Below are positions 45,103 through 53,760 of a stretch of DNA of 64,000 nucleotides, piece after piece. How positions within the stretch are numbered: the first letter of the stretch is position 1; each line of letters opens with the position of its first letter. The DNA is from Bacillus sp. CH30_1T (GTDB lineage Bacteria; Bacillota; Bacilli; Bacillales; Bacillaceae_B). A program made the translations under genes and the position numbers. Below the pieces are notes generated by a model. It worked only from the letters and a program-made list of their open reading frames with translations, made no database searches and had not been told where the DNA came from. The stretch is taken from contig NZ_VTUY01000011.1 of NCBI RefSeq assembly GCF_008364765.1, positions 1-64,000 on the forward strand. The letters are read 5' to 3'.

Positions 45103-46268
45103 AAACAAAGACATCTTACATATCTCAATCTGTGAAAAACTTAAAGCCTTCCGGTATCCGGAAATTCTTTGATTTGGCAGCAAATATGGAAGGGGTCATT
45201 TCGTTAGGGGTTGGGGAACCGGATTTCATTACCTCCTGGACGGTGAGGGAAGCTGCGATTCTTTCCTTGGAGCAAGGCTATACCTCATATACAGCGAACG
45301 CAGGCCTACTGGAACTCCGGGAGAAGATTGCCGCGTATATGAAAGAGGGCTACTCCGTAGACTACGATCCTAAAGATGAGATCATTGTGACGGTCGGTGC
45401 CTCTCAAGCCCTTGATATCAGTATGCGGGCAATCATTGATCAAGGAGATGAGGTCATTGTGGTGGAACCTGGCTTCGTTTCCTATGTACCTCTTGTTCAA
45501 TTGGCAGGTGGAGTAGCTGTAACGGTCGGAACCAAGCCGGAAAATGACTTTAAAGTCACAGCCGAAGAACTCGAAGCAGCCATCACTCCGCGTACAAAAG
45601 CCGTCTTATTATGTTCTCCTAATAATCCAACGGGGACGGTCCTTGAAAGAGAGAACCTGGAAGAATTAGCAGAGGTGATTCGGAAGCATGATCTAGTTGT
45701 CCTTTCAGATGAAATATACTCTGAGCTTGCTTATGATCATCGCCACGTGTCCATTGCTTCTTTAAAGGACATGAGAAAAAGAACCCTCGTAATCAATGGA
45801 TTCTCAAAAGGGTTTGCCATGACGGGCTGGAGACTGGGGTTTATTTGTGCTCCTGAAGAAATCGCTTCATCCTTACTTAAAATTCATCAATACGCCATGA
45901 TGTGTGCGTCAACCCTTGCTCAGCATGCTGCTGTGGAGGCACTCGATAAAGGGATGGAAGATGTGATGGAAATGAAGAGAAGCTATCGTCATCGACGACA
46001 CTATTTTGTTGACTCCCTAAATGAGCTCGGATTGACCTGCCACACCCCAGGAGGAGCATTCTATGCTTTTCCTTCCATTAAAAAAACAGGAATGTCTTCA
46101 GAGGAATTTGCTGAAAAGCTTCTTTTGGAAGAAAAAGTTGCGGTTGTACCCGGTAATGTGTTCGGTAAAGGTGGAGAAGGATATATTCGTTGTTCTTATG
46201 CCTCAAGTATGGAGCAACTGCAGGAAGCCGTGAAACGGATGAAGCGGTTTGTTGAGAATCATAGTTAG
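45099..46268 (+). CDS. alaT: Class I aminotransferase AlaT (alanine transaminase)
   Basis: A 389-residue fold-type I PLP aminotransferase. LGVGEPDF, CSPNNPTGTV, LSDEIYSELAYD and NGFSKGFAMTGWRLGF, with the PLP-binding lysine, are all intact. It probably makes alanine from pyruvate, with glutamate as donor; this rests on its coupling to alaR as in B. subtilis yugGH. It is followed by a strong terminator. Confidence 0.9.
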   Translation: MKTKTSYISQSVKNLKPSGIRKFFDLAANMEGVISLGVGEPDFITSWTVREAAILSLEQGYTSYTANAGLLELREKIAAYMKEGYSVDYDPKDEIIVTVGASQALDISMRAIIDQGDEVIVVEPGFVSYVPLVQLAGGVAVTVGTKPENDFKVTAEELEAAITPRTKAVLLCSPNNPTGTVLERENLEELAEVIRKHDLVVLSDEIYSELAYDHRHVSIASLKDMRKRTLVINGFSKGFAMTGWRLGFICAPEEIASSLLKIHQYAMMCASTLAQHAAVEALDKGMEDVMEMKRSYRHRRHYFVDSLNELGLTCHTPGGAFYAFPSIKKTGMSSEEFAEKLLLEEKVAVVPGNVFGKGGEGYIRCSYASSMEQLQEAVKRMKRFVENHS

Positions 46269-46276
46269 AAAATGAA

Positions 46277-46323
46277 GGGTGCCAGGCACAAAAGAACACA
46301 TTTGTGCCTGGCACCTTTTATTT
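46277..46323 (+). terminator. Terminator with GGTGCCAGGCAC arms
   Basis: GGTGCCAGGCACAAA pairs perfectly with TTTGTGCCTGGCACC around an eight-base loop, then TTTTATTT. GGTGCC-GGCACC hairpins of this type recur in Bacillus genomes. Confidence 0.85.
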
Positions 46324-46327
46324 GGGC

Positions 46328-46357
46328 AAAAAAAATAGGACGATAAAATATCGTCCA
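46328..46357 (-). terminator. Terminator of the XRE gene
   Basis: GGACGATA pairs with TATCGTCC, and on the reverse strand is followed by TATTTTTTTT. It lies about 90 bases past the XRE stop. Confidence 0.65.
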
Positions 46358-46448
46358 ACAAATGAAAACAAAAGGGGGAATACTTAGAAAGCTTATTTTC
46401 AGTATGACCCCTTTTTTCACTATCTATACATTATTTCATAAAAAGTTT

Positions 46449-46820
46449 TTAGCTTTCGCTCTTTTCATATTTCAGTTCATACATCATTTGCATCACACGC
46501 AGGAAATCTTTTTCAGAGAATTCCTTTGCCTTACGGAGGATCAGCTTTGTTCTTTTGGGCCCCAACTCTTTGATCAGTTGCTCCATTTCAGCGTCAACCC
46601 CTGTTGGAGAATGATCTTTCACTTCCCGTTCCAACAGTTCAGAAGCAGGTATATCAAGTACAGTAGAAAGCTTTAGAATCGTTTGTGTATCGGGAATCTG
46701 AAGATCGGATTCATACTTTTCAATCGTCTTTGTGCCTAGTCTGGCCCTTAAAGCAAGCTCCTGTTGAGATAGTTTGCGCTCTTCGCGGACCCGTTTTAAA
46801 TTCTCACCAAAGTGTGACAT
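46449..46820 (-). CDS. XRE-family regulator with helical C-terminal domain
   Basis: A 123-residue protein. Residues 5-60 form a Cro/C1 helix-turn-helix (NLKRVREERKLSQQELALRARLG, then TKTIEKYESDLQIPD). The C-terminal half is helical and charged (EMEQLIKELGPKRTKLILRKAKEFSEKDF). The ligand and targets are unknown. The ATG at 46820 follows GGAGGG by eight bases; the upstream ATG at 46838 overlaps that site. Confidence 0.75.
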   Translation of the reverse strand: MSHFGENLKRVREERKLSQQELALRARLGTKTIEKYESDLQIPDTQTILKLSTVLDIPASELLEREVKDHSPTGVDAEMEQLIKELGPKRTKLILRKAKEFSEKDFLRVMQMMYELKYEKSES

Positions 46821-46919
46821 GCTTAATTCCCTCCCCATAGAATACCTTCCTTATATCTACAGTTTATCACCATATGGAAAAAAATAGCCCGCATTCTCGT
46901 GAACAAAATGTTAAAAATA

Positions 46920-46948
46920 AAAGGTCCGTCTTCAGTGACGGACCTCTC
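46920..46948 (-). terminator. Terminator of the second NSS transporter
   Basis: AGGTCCGTC pairs with GACGGACCT around TTCAGT. On the reverse strand it runs into TTTTATTTTT. Confidence 0.75.
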
Positions 46949-46950
46949 AT

Positions 46951-48279
46951 TTAAGATATGAAAACAAGTATAATGGCTACTGGTACGATGTAGCGCAAAA
47001 GAAAGATCCAGCTGTTGAACAGGGCCGGTGATATAGACGAACCAGATTGGATTTCGCTCCATACATCTTCTCGCTTTAATCGGTAGGAGACGAAAATACT
47101 AATCAATAATGCCCCGATCGGCAATCCAAAATTACTCGTAATATAATCGGCAAAGTCAAAGAAGTTCTTTCCTTGAATGAGGAAATCTCCGAATACACCA
47201 AATGAAAGGGCACTTGGAATACCTGCAAAAAATACAAGGATTCCTATTAACCATGTAAATGGCTTTCGTTTCGATTGATTCCCTTTCGACAGGGCAGCGA
47301 CTCCGATTTCAAGAATGGAGAAAGCAGAAGTCAGGGTTGCAAACAACAGTAAAATCAGGAACACTGTTAAGAAAATGCCACCAAATGCAATTTCATTAAA
47401 CACGGCTGGTAGAACTACAAAGGCAATTCCCGGTCCTTCATCCGGTTGAAAACCAAGGGCATACACAGCAGGAAAAATGACCAATCCTGCCAATAATGAA
47501 ATAAAGATATTTAACCCGGATACACTGATGGCGGATCTTGGCATGCTGTCCTCTTTTGAAAGATAGGATGCATACGTCACCATGACAGAAAGTCCAACCG
47601 TAAGTGCAAAGAACGCTTGTCCTAACGCAAGTAAAACCGTTTCCCCATTTAAATAGCTCCAGTCAGGCAATAACAGGAAGCGGACACCTTCCATCGAACC
47701 TTCCAAGGTAAGGGACCTGATCACTAAAATAATAAATAAGATAAATAATGCCGGCATCATATAACGGCTTGCCCGTTCAATCCCTTTTTGAATCCCGCCT
47801 TGTACGACAAGTATTGTAATGACAATAAAGAGGAATTGTGCAATCAGTACTTCTTTTGGATTTGCAATGATACTCTCGAATAAGATTCCGTACTCCTCTT
47901 GAGATTTCCCGATTAATGAGCCTGTCACACTCCGGGCCAAATAAGAAAGGATCCATCCGCCTACAACACTGTAAAAGGACAATATGATAAAAGAAACAAC
48001 CGTTCCTAAATATCCGATCCAATGCCAATAAGAATGAGGTGCCAATTTTTTATAGGAAGTAATGGCGTCGGCTCCCGCCCGTCTTCCGATGACAAACTCT
48101 GCCAGAAGAATGGGTGCACCGATCAAAACGGTGAAAAGGATAAAGAGTAAGAAGAAGACCCCCCCTCCATTTGCACCTGCCATATACGGGAATTTCCAAA
48201 TGGCACCGAGCCCTATAGCAGAACCGGCAGCCGCCAAAATGAATCCAATCTTAGAAGTCCATTGTTCTTTTTTGGCCAA
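46951..48279 (-). CDS. Sodium-dependent NSS transporter (second copy)
   Basis: A 442-residue member of the neurotransmitter:sodium symporter family with about 11 helices. The sodium-site segment GSAIGLGAIWKFPYMAG lies near the N-terminus, as in LeuT-type carriers. It is shorter than the one at 578-2104 and has no small MetS-like gene after its stop, so it is probably a single-subunit carrier of a different substrate. The start is TTG at 48279, nine bases after AAAGGAGG. Confidence 0.85.
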   Translation of the reverse strand: MAKKEQWTSKIGFILAAAGSAIGLGAIWKFPYMAGANGGGVFFLLFILFTVLIGAPILLAEFVIGRRAGADAITSYKKLAPHSYWHWIGYLGTVVSFIILSFYSVVGGWILSYLARSVTGSLIGKSQEEYGILFESIIANPKEVLIAQFLFIVITILVVQGGIQKGIERASRYMMPALFILFIILVIRSLTLEGSMEGVRFLLLPDWSYLNGETVLLALGQAFFALTVGLSVMVTYASYLSKEDSMPRSAISVSGLNIFISLLAGLVIFPAVYALGFQPDEGPGIAFVVLPAVFNEIAFGGIFLTVFLILLLFATLTSAFSILEIGVAALSKGNQSKRKPFTWLIGILVFFAGIPSALSFGVFGDFLIQGKNFFDFADYITSNFGLPIGALLISIFVSYRLKREDVWSEIQSGSSISPALFNSWIFLLRYIVPVAIILVFIS

Positions 48280-48625
48280 GATTAAGATCCTCCTTTCGAA
48301 AAAATAAGATTTTTCAATCGTACTATGTTTTACACCCTCTGTACACCGGATTTTTAAATTTTCAATATATATGAAATATGGGGGTGAATGCCATCAAATA
48401 AGTGTTAGGGAACAAATATGGCCACATGTATTTCCATTTATTATGTGTGAAAACGTTTGAAAACATTACAATTTACCTAATATCTAGAAAAGTAGTCAAA
48501 AACATGATGAATGGGCTGGAAATTTCTCTTCTATGTAGTATACTAATTGTAACAAAACGTTCACAAATTATTCTTTTTTTCGCCATAATTGAAAGCGTTT
48601 ACTACCGGATTGGAGGAATTTTAAT
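48280..48625. other. Divergent intergenic region with two cre-like sites
   Basis: TGAAAACGTTTGAA (near 48448) and TGAAAGCGTTTACT (48590-48603) resemble catabolite-responsive elements. A half-site TTCACAA near 48560 is seen but has no partner at Rex spacing. An open frame from 48402 has no ribosome binding site and is not credible. Confidence 0.45.
48590..48603 (+). promoter_or_regulatory. cre-like CcpA site upstream of 48626 gene
   Basis: TGAAAGCGTTTACT fits the CcpA-binding consensus TGWAANCGNTNWCA except at the last base. It ends 22 bases before the start of the small membrane protein gene, where binding would block transcription. Confidence 0.5.
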
Positions 48626-48910
48626 ATGGATGTATTTCTTGTATATCTTTTTATCGCAACGGCTACCCCGCTATTTCTTTGGATTGAACATCGTAAGTGG
48701 GCGGTTCTTCATATCCCATTTGTTATAGCCTTATGGGCAGCATTTATTTATTACGTAGCCGTTCCGGAACTTGGAGGATGGGGACATGTGACCTTGTGGA
48801 GCCTGTTTGTTGCAAACCTTGCATTCGCCCATATTGCAGCCTTCATGCTATATGCCTTGCCATTTATTCAAAAGCAACGAAAGAAGAAATCAATCACTGT
48901 AAAGAATTAG
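48626..48910 (+). CDS. Three-helix small membrane protein
   Basis: A 94-residue protein with three hydrophobic helices (about residues 3-20, 26-47 and 56-80), a Trp-rich middle (AVPELGGWGHVTLWSL) and a basic tail (KQRKKKS). I cannot name a family. GGATTGGAGGAATTTTAAT is a good ribosome binding site. The cre-like site just upstream suggests expression is tied to carbon supply. Confidence 0.6.
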   Translation: MDVFLVYLFIATATPLFLWIEHRKWAVLHIPFVIALWAAFIYYVAVPELGGWGHVTLWSLFVANLAFAHIAAFMLYALPFIQKQRKKKSITVKN

Positions 48911-48946
48911 TCTGATCCAATTAGAATTGGGTTAGGCTTTTTTTGT
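48908..48946 (+). terminator. Terminator after the 48626 gene
   Basis: AGTCTGATCCAATT pairs, with G-U pairs, with AATTGGGTTAGGCT and is followed by seven Ts. Confidence 0.7.
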
Positions 48947-48981
48947 TCTATTTTAAAAGAATGGATTCAATGGTAAATAAA

Positions 48982-49010
48982 TGAAACAAAATCCACTTTA
49001 TGATCGTTAC
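48982..49010 (+). promoter_or_regulatory. Possible ECF-type autoregulatory promoter
   Basis: TGAAAC (48982-48987) and CGTTAC (49005-49010) are 17 bases apart, close to the ECF pattern TGAAAC-N16-CGT seen for sigma-W/M/X. It precedes the sigma gene start at 49050 by 39 bases. The spacer is one base longer than usual. Confidence 0.35.
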
Positions 49011-49049
49011 ATAAATGAAAGCCATCGAAGGGAAAGGGGGAAGACGCGA

Positions 49050-49607
49050 GTGGAAAATGAGCACTTGATCGAACGTGCGAAAAAAGGAGATCTGCAGGCA
49101 TATAGCCATTTAATCACATATTATTCTCCCATCGTTGAACGGTTTGCCTATCAGATGGGGAATTCTATCGCTGATATACCAGATATCACCCAGGAAGTGT
49201 TCATTCGTGTATACAGGTTTCTAGACGGGTTCTCTTATGCGAAGTTTACAACCTGGCTTTATAAAATCACTTTAAATGTGTCGAGGGACTTTAAACGAAA
49301 AGAAAATCAGCTTACCAATCGAGTGAAAAAAATCGGGAATGAACCTACAGAAAACGTCATTACGCCTCAAGAACGTATCCTGAGGCAGGAAGAGGATCGT
49401 ATGCTCCACGAATGCATTCAAAAACTGGATGGTAAATATCAAATACCAATCATCCTCTTTTATTTTCATGAAAAGAAGTATGAAGAAATGGCTGAAATAC
49501 TGTCAATCAATTTATCTACTGTCAAAACAAGACTTTTAAGGGGGAAAAACCTCTTGAAAAAAGAACTGGAAGAGGCTGAAAAAAGGGAGGGAAGATTGAA
49601 TGGATGA
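49050..49607 (+). CDS. ECF-type RNA polymerase sigma factor
   Basis: A 185-residue sigma-70 family protein of the extracytoplasmic-function class, with only regions 2 and 4. Region 2 includes DITQEVFIRVYRFLDGF and TTWLYKITLN (about residues 45-75). Region 4 is residues 115-170, with the recognition helix region LSINLSTVKTRLLRGKNLLKKEL. It would direct polymerase to stress promoters when released from its partner. The GTG at 49050, nine bases after GGGGG, is preferred over the ATG at 48981, which would place the likely promoter inside the gene. I cannot match it to a named B. subtilis sigma. Confidence 0.8.
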   Translation: MENEHLIERAKKGDLQAYSHLITYYSPIVERFAYQMGNSIADIPDITQEVFIRVYRFLDGFSYAKFTTWLYKITLNVSRDFKRKENQLTNRVKKIGNEPTENVITPQERILRQEEDRMLHECIQKLDGKYQIPIILFYFHEKKYEEMAEILSINLSTVKTRLLRGKNLLKKELEEAEKREGRLNG

Positions 49608-50853
49608 CAAGATGCTTGAAAAACGCATGGAATTATTGAATCAATCGTATAAGAAAATTCCGGATCAGACCAATCCCTCAGACATTATACAAGCCATAAA
49701 ACAAGAAGGGAAATCCCAAAAGAAGCGAACACTTATTCATTGGCCATACGTTGCAAGTTTCATTGGTGTACTTCTGATCGGTGCGGTTCTCATCCTGCAG
49801 CTTACAATGGATGAACCAGGAAGACAGAATGGGAATCAAGCCGATTTTGCCGGTGAGTCAGACCAACGACTTCAAAGGGAAATAGAAGATGCGAAAGCTC
49901 AATATGATTTAAGGAAGACTCAAGCAATGGAGCGGCTCGGGTTCACGGAAGGCATATTTAATTCGACTGTGATCGCCCGGGATGCAGGGAGGCACCTCAC
50001 ATATATCGAGTCCATTTCAAAGCGGGACTTCACAAATGAAAGAAAAGTGGAGTGGGTCCAGAGAGCGAGTGAGGAGTTGGATCAGATATTGGCTACTCCT
50101 GATGTGATGATGAAAAATCTGAAAGCTCCTTTAACGAAGGAAGAAGCAGAAGTATGGGTGAATGATTTTATTAAAAAGGAACAAGATATCTTCCCGCTAT
50201 ATGAGGACGAGTTAAATGAGTATAGTGAATATTGGAAGCCTCATGTTGAGAATGGAGAGTTCAATATGAAGGAGTTCAACCATATGAAAAACGACTATCC
50301 CCCCAAACTATGGTTGTTACGGGATGGATTATTCAATAATGCAGTTAAGCTATCGTATAACAGTGGGACGGACCGGCTTGAAACTACATTGGATGTGGAG
50401 TACTTCAGGATGATCACGAATCGTGAAGCCTTACCGGAAGGATATGAATTGTATATGATTACCCGTTTTGATCCAGTCATTAAAGCAGGTGAATTTACAG
50501 GAACATGGAAAGAAGCAGCTGATCGCCTGATGGACTACGAAAAGATATTAAAGGAACTGCCGGATAACTCAAGGTTCAGGGAAGAAGTGAAGCATGAATA
50601 CGACCTTCTCTATCAATACTTTACAGATGGAAATGTGTATCAGCCCATCTTTGATGAAAGTGATGAATTAAAATCACATGTTGAAGAAACCTATCGATAT
50701 ATACTGAAAGAGTACCCAGATTACACAACATCCCTCCATCTGAAAGAAGTATATGAGGAGTTAAGACGCGTAAATTTCGTTAAGCCAGATCGTTGGGTTC
50801 AGACGACACCGGTCATTTTGTCTTCAGAGACAGAAGAATTATATAAAGATTAA
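49600..50853 (+). CDS. Putative membrane anti-sigma factor
   Basis: A 417-residue protein overlapping the sigma gene by eight bases. It has a cytoplasmic N-terminus of about 48 residues, one helix (PYVASFIGVLLIGAVLILQL, about 49-69) and a large outside domain of about 345 residues rich in Glu, Lys and Tyr. It lacks the HxxxCxxC zinc motif of ZAS-type anti-sigma factors. The topology and gene overlap support an anti-sigma role, but the outer domain is not one I recognise. It carries GGGACGGACC on its coding strand (about 50366). Confidence 0.65.
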   Translation: MDDKMLEKRMELLNQSYKKIPDQTNPSDIIQAIKQEGKSQKKRTLIHWPYVASFIGVLLIGAVLILQLTMDEPGRQNGNQADFAGESDQRLQREIEDAKAQYDLRKTQAMERLGFTEGIFNSTVIARDAGRHLTYIESISKRDFTNERKVEWVQRASEELDQILATPDVMMKNLKAPLTKEEAEVWVNDFIKKEQDIFPLYEDELNEYSEYWKPHVENGEFNMKEFNHMKNDYPPKLWLLRDGLFNNAVKLSYNSGTDRLETTLDVEYFRMITNREALPEGYELYMITRFDPVIKAGEFTGTWKEAADRLMDYEKILKELPDNSRFREEVKHEYDLLYQYFTDGNVYQPIFDESDELKSHVEETYRYILKEYPDYTTSLHLKEVYEELRRVNFVKPDRWVQTTPVILSSETEELYKD

Positions 50854-51062
50854 TAAAGTGTGCTAAGTTTACACTGTTTTAATAATTTTAATAATTGGGA
50901 AACATAACTAGTGAGAAAGCAATTATAGGTGAAAAGTTGAAGGGAAATGGAGCTTGTATCATAGGTTTAATAGAATAAACTTTTGCCGAATCCCGGATTC
51001 TATGATATAATCTACAATTGCGTGTAAAGACGAAAAATAATATATATACTAGGAGTGTTACC

Positions 51063-51479
51063 ATGACTACAAAATTCGAAACAGGAACTGTTGTAACAGG
51101 TAAAGTTACAGGCATTCAACCATACGGTGCGTTCGTTGCACTTGACGAAGAAACACAAGGATTAGTTCATATCTCTGAAATCACTCACGGCTTTGTTAAA
51201 GACGTTAGCGAGCACCTTTCAGTAGGCGACGAAGTAAAGGTTAAAGTACTATCAGTGGATGAAGCAGCTGGTAAAATCAGCCTTTCTATCCGTGCTACAG
51301 AGGAAGCTCCTCCAGCACCACAAGCAAAACCTGCAGCAGCGAAAAAACCTCGCCGTCAAGGTCAAGGCAGTGTAAAGCAAGCAAACGAAGAAACAACACC
51401 AGCTGGCTTTAACACTCTTAAAGACAAGCTTGAAGAGTGGATCGAGCAATCAGAACGTGAAGATCTAATCAAGAAATAA
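51063..51479 (+). CDS. yugI: General stress protein 13, S1 RNA-binding protein YugI
   Basis: A 138-residue protein with an N-terminal S1 domain (residues 5-75: GTVVTGKVTGIQPYGAFVAL; GLVHISEIT; VKVKVLSVD). It is followed by an Ala/Pro/Lys linker and a C-terminal helix (LKDKLEEWIEQSE). YugI/GSP13 is a ribosome-associated RNA-binding protein induced by stress. The ATG at 51063 follows AGGAGTG; the frame to 51018 is too long. Confidence 0.9.
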   Translation: MTTKFETGTVVTGKVTGIQPYGAFVALDEETQGLVHISEITHGFVKDVSEHLSVGDEVKVKVLSVDEAAGKISLSIRATEEAPPAPQAKPAAAKKPRRQGQGSVKQANEETTPAGFNTLKDKLEEWIEQSEREDLIKK

Positions 51480-51491
51480 TACAATTATTAA

Positions 51492-51527
51492 GAAGACTGC
51501 CTTTCTTTAAGGGCGGTCTTTTTTTGA
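51492..51527 (+). terminator. Terminator after yugI
   Basis: AAGAC-GCC pairs with GGC-GTCTT around a short loop and is followed by seven Ts. Confidence 0.8.
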
Positions 51528-51611
51528 TTCTTTTCGTTAAGTTTATTGCTACTTTTTTCCTAAAAAATTATCGTGAATTAACGAAAAATAAAGAATTTTT
51601 TAACAATACAC

Positions 51612-51659
51612 TTGTCCGTACCTCATAAATGACCTATAATAACAATGAAAGCGCTTAAT
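51612..51659 (+). promoter_or_regulatory. Promoter with overlapping cre site of the aldehyde dehydrogenase
   Basis: TTGTCC (51612-51617) and a perfect TATAAT (51635-51640) are 17 bases apart. The cre-like TGAAAGCGCTTAAT (51646-51659) covers the expected transcription start, the usual place for CcpA repression by preferred sugars. Confidence 0.6.
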
Positions 51660-51694
51660 TAACAGAAAAATACATAAATACAGGAGGATCTTAG

Positions 51695-53215
51695 ATGCTT
51701 TATAATAATCCGAATACTGAAGGTTCATTGGTACAATTTAAAGACAAGTATGAGAACTTTATTGGTGGAGAATATGTGCCGCCAGCAAGTGGAGAATACT
51801 TTGAAAATGTATCACCTGTAACAGGGAAAGTTTTCACGAAAATTGCCCGTTCAAACAAAGAGGATGTCGAAAAGGCATTAGATGCAGCACATGCAGCGAA
51901 AGACGCATGGGGTAAAACCTCTGCTACGGAAAGATCTATTATTTTAAATAAAATCGCGGATCGTATGGAAGAAAACTTAGAAATGCTTGCTGTAGCCGAA
52001 ACATGGGATAATGGTAAGCCGATTCGTGAAACATTAGCGGCAGACTTACCCCTTGCGATTGACCACTTCCGTTATTTCGCCGGATGTATCAGAGGCCAGG
52101 AAGGATCTCTTGGTGAGATTGATAATGATACGGTCTCATATCATTTCCATGAGCCTATCGGGGTTGTAGCCCAAATCATTCCTTGGAACTTCCCGATTCT
52201 GATGGGTGTATGGAAGATTGCCCCTGCCCTTGCTGCAGGAAACTGTGTTGTCTTGAAGCCGGCTGAGCAAACACCTGCTTCCATCATGGTCCTGATTGAA
52301 CTGATTGAAGACCTGCTGCCTAAAGGTGTACTGAATGTAGTACAAGGATTTGGAGTAGAAGCAGGGAAACCACTTGCGCAAAGTAAGCGTGTTGGTAAGG
52401 TTGCCTTCACAGGTGAAACGACAACAGGTCGCCTGATCATGCAATATGCTTCTCAAAACATTATCCCTGTTACATTGGAGCTTGGTGGTAAATCACCTAA
52501 TATCTTCTTTGAAGATGTAATGGATCAGGAGGATGATTTCCTGGATAAAGCAGTTGAAGGTTTCGTGATGTTTGCACTTAATCAAGGAGAAGTGTGTACA
52601 TGTCCTTCAAGAGCGCTAATCCAAGAATCGATCTACGATAAGTTCATGGAGCGTGCGATCGAACGCGTGAAACAAATCAAACAGGGGAACCCGTTAGATA
52701 CAGATACAATGCTGGGTGCCCAAGCTTCTCAAGAACAATTGGATAAGATTCTATCCTATATTGAAATTGGAAAAGAAGAAGGAGCGGAATTACTCATCGG
52801 TGGTGAGCGAAATTCACTGGATGGGGATCAGGAAGCCGGTTTCTATGTGAAGCCGACCGTCTTCAAAGGCAACAACAAAATGCGTATTTTCCAAGAAGAA
52901 ATCTTTGGCCCTGTTGTTTCCGTTACAACATTCAAAACGAAAGAAGAAGCCCTTGAAATTGCTAATGATACTCTTTATGGACTTGGAGCAGGTGTATGGA
53001 CGCGTGACATGAACACGGCTTACCGTTTCGGTAGAGAGGTTCAAGCAGGACGCGTATGGACTAACTGTTATCACCAATACCCGGCACATGCGGCATTCGG
53101 TGGATACAAAATGTCCGGTATCGGTCGTGAAAATCATAAAATGATGTTATCACACTATCAACAAACGAAGAATTTACTAGTCAGCTATAGTCCTAAAGCG
53201 TTAGGATTCTTCTAA
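51695..53215 (+). CDS. Aldehyde dehydrogenase (acetaldehyde/ExaC-AldB type)
   Basis: A 506-residue NAD(P)-dependent aldehyde dehydrogenase. [22 protein letters not shown], the glutamate motif LELGGKSP, and the catalytic cysteine in [11 protein letters not shown] are intact. The paired cysteines CTC are typical of the acetaldehyde dehydrogenase subgroup that travels with a DUF779 protein, which follows here. It should oxidise acetaldehyde or similar short aldehydes to acids, possibly downstream of the butanol/alcohol dehydrogenase at the window edge. CAGGAGGATCTTAG is the ribosome binding site. Confidence 0.9.
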   Translation: MLYNNPNTEGSLVQFKDKYENFIGGEYVPPASGEYFENVSPVTGKVFTKIARSNKEDVEKALDAAHAAKDAWGKTSATERSIILNKIADRMEENLEMLAVAETWDNGKPIRETLAADLPLAIDHFRYFAGCIRGQEGSLGEIDNDTVSYHFHEPIGVVAQIIPWNFPILMGVWKIAPALAAGNCVVLKPAEQTPASIMVLIELIEDLLPKGVLNVVQGFGVEAGKPLAQSKRVGKVAFTGETTTGRLIMQYASQNIIPVTLELGGKSPNIFFEDVMDQEDDFLDKAVEGFVMFALNQGEVCTCPSRALIQESIYDKFMERAIERVKQIKQGNPLDTDTMLGAQASQEQLDKILSYIEIGKEEGAELLIGGERNSLDGDQEAGFYVKPTVFKGNNKMRIFQEEIFGPVVSVTTFKTKEEALEIANDTLYGLGAGVWTRDMNTAYRFGREVQAGRVWTNCYHQYPAHAAFGGYKMSGIGRENHKMMLSHYQQTKNLLVSYSPKALGFF

Positions 53216-53216
53216 A

Positions 53217-53549
53217 ATGGAACAGCGACTAGAGGCAACAGAACAAGCCCTTCAACTGATTGAAACGTTAAGAGGCAAGCACGGTGCCCTCCTGTTTCAT
53301 CAGTCAGGAGGATGTTGTGATGGCAGTTCTCCTATGTGTTTAAGTCAGGATGATTTGATCATCGGTGACAGTGATGTATTAGTAGGTACTGTAGCCGACT
53401 GTCCTTTTTATATGAACGAACAACAATATGAGTATTGGAAGCATTTCCGGATCATATTGGATGTAAAAGAAGGAAGGGGAGGAGTGTTCTCTTTGGAATC
53501 TACTGAAGGCGTCCGCTTTATCACGGATTCTAAATTGATCAAATCATAA
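53217..53549 (+). CDS. DUF779 protein, aldehyde dehydrogenase partner
   Basis: A 110-residue soluble protein with the conserved HQSGGCCDGSSPMC segment (about residues 28-41) and FYMNEQQYEYWKH. DUF779 proteins are encoded beside acetaldehyde dehydrogenases in many bacteria; the exact role is unknown, and the cysteine cluster may bind metal. It starts one base after the upstream stop and has only a weak ribosome binding site, so translation is probably coupled. Confidence 0.85.
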   Translation: MEQRLEATEQALQLIETLRGKHGALLFHQSGGCCDGSSPMCLSQDDLIIGDSDVLVGTVADCPFYMNEQQYEYWKHFRIILDVKEGRGGVFSLESTEGVRFITDSKLIKS

Positions 53550-53594
53550 ACGTGAAGGTTTTGGTTCTACTCTTCCAAACTCGATAATATTTTT

Positions 53595-53630
53595 AGAGAC
53601 AACTTATTGTATAGGTTGTCTCTTTTCTTA
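53595..53630 (+). terminator. Terminator after DUF779 gene
   Basis: AGAGACAAC pairs with GTTGTCTCT around an 11-base loop and is followed by TTTC. Confidence 0.75.
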
Positions 53631-53663
53631 TGCCTGATTTTATTATTTTTAATGATTACTAAT

Positions 53664-53678
53664 TTAAAATAATTATAA
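53664..53678. promoter_or_regulatory. PerR box 1 upstream of katA
   Basis: TTAAAATAATTATAA matches 14 of 15 positions of the PerR consensus TTATAATNATTATAA. It lies just upstream of the -35 box. Confidence 0.65.
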
Positions 53679-53685
53679 TTTGTGA

Positions 53686-53713
53686 TTGACTTTCATTCTC
53701 AAATAGTTAAAAT
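53686..53713 (+). promoter_or_regulatory. katA promoter
   Basis: TTGACT (53686-53691) and TAAAAT (53708-53713) are 16 bases apart, between the two PerR-like boxes. Confidence 0.55.
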
Positions 53714-53728
53714 AAAATTATAATCACT

Positions 53729-53743
53729 TAATAATAATTATAA
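53729..53743. promoter_or_regulatory. PerR box 2 upstream of katA
   Basis: TAATAATAATTATAA matches 14 of 15 positions of the PerR consensus. It lies about 15 bases after the -10 box, so bound PerR would block elongation or initiation; peroxide would relieve this. Confidence 0.65.
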
Positions 53744-53760
53744 TTTAAGGAGTGTTTTTA

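Noticed and set aside
46823-47062. Open frame on the reverse strand near the second NSS gene's 3' end
   Set aside because: It is a shadow frame overlapping a well-supported transporter and its terminator.
48402-48728. Open frame upstream of and overlapping the 48626 gene
   Set aside because: No ribosome binding site, unnatural composition, and it covers cre-like regulatory sequence.
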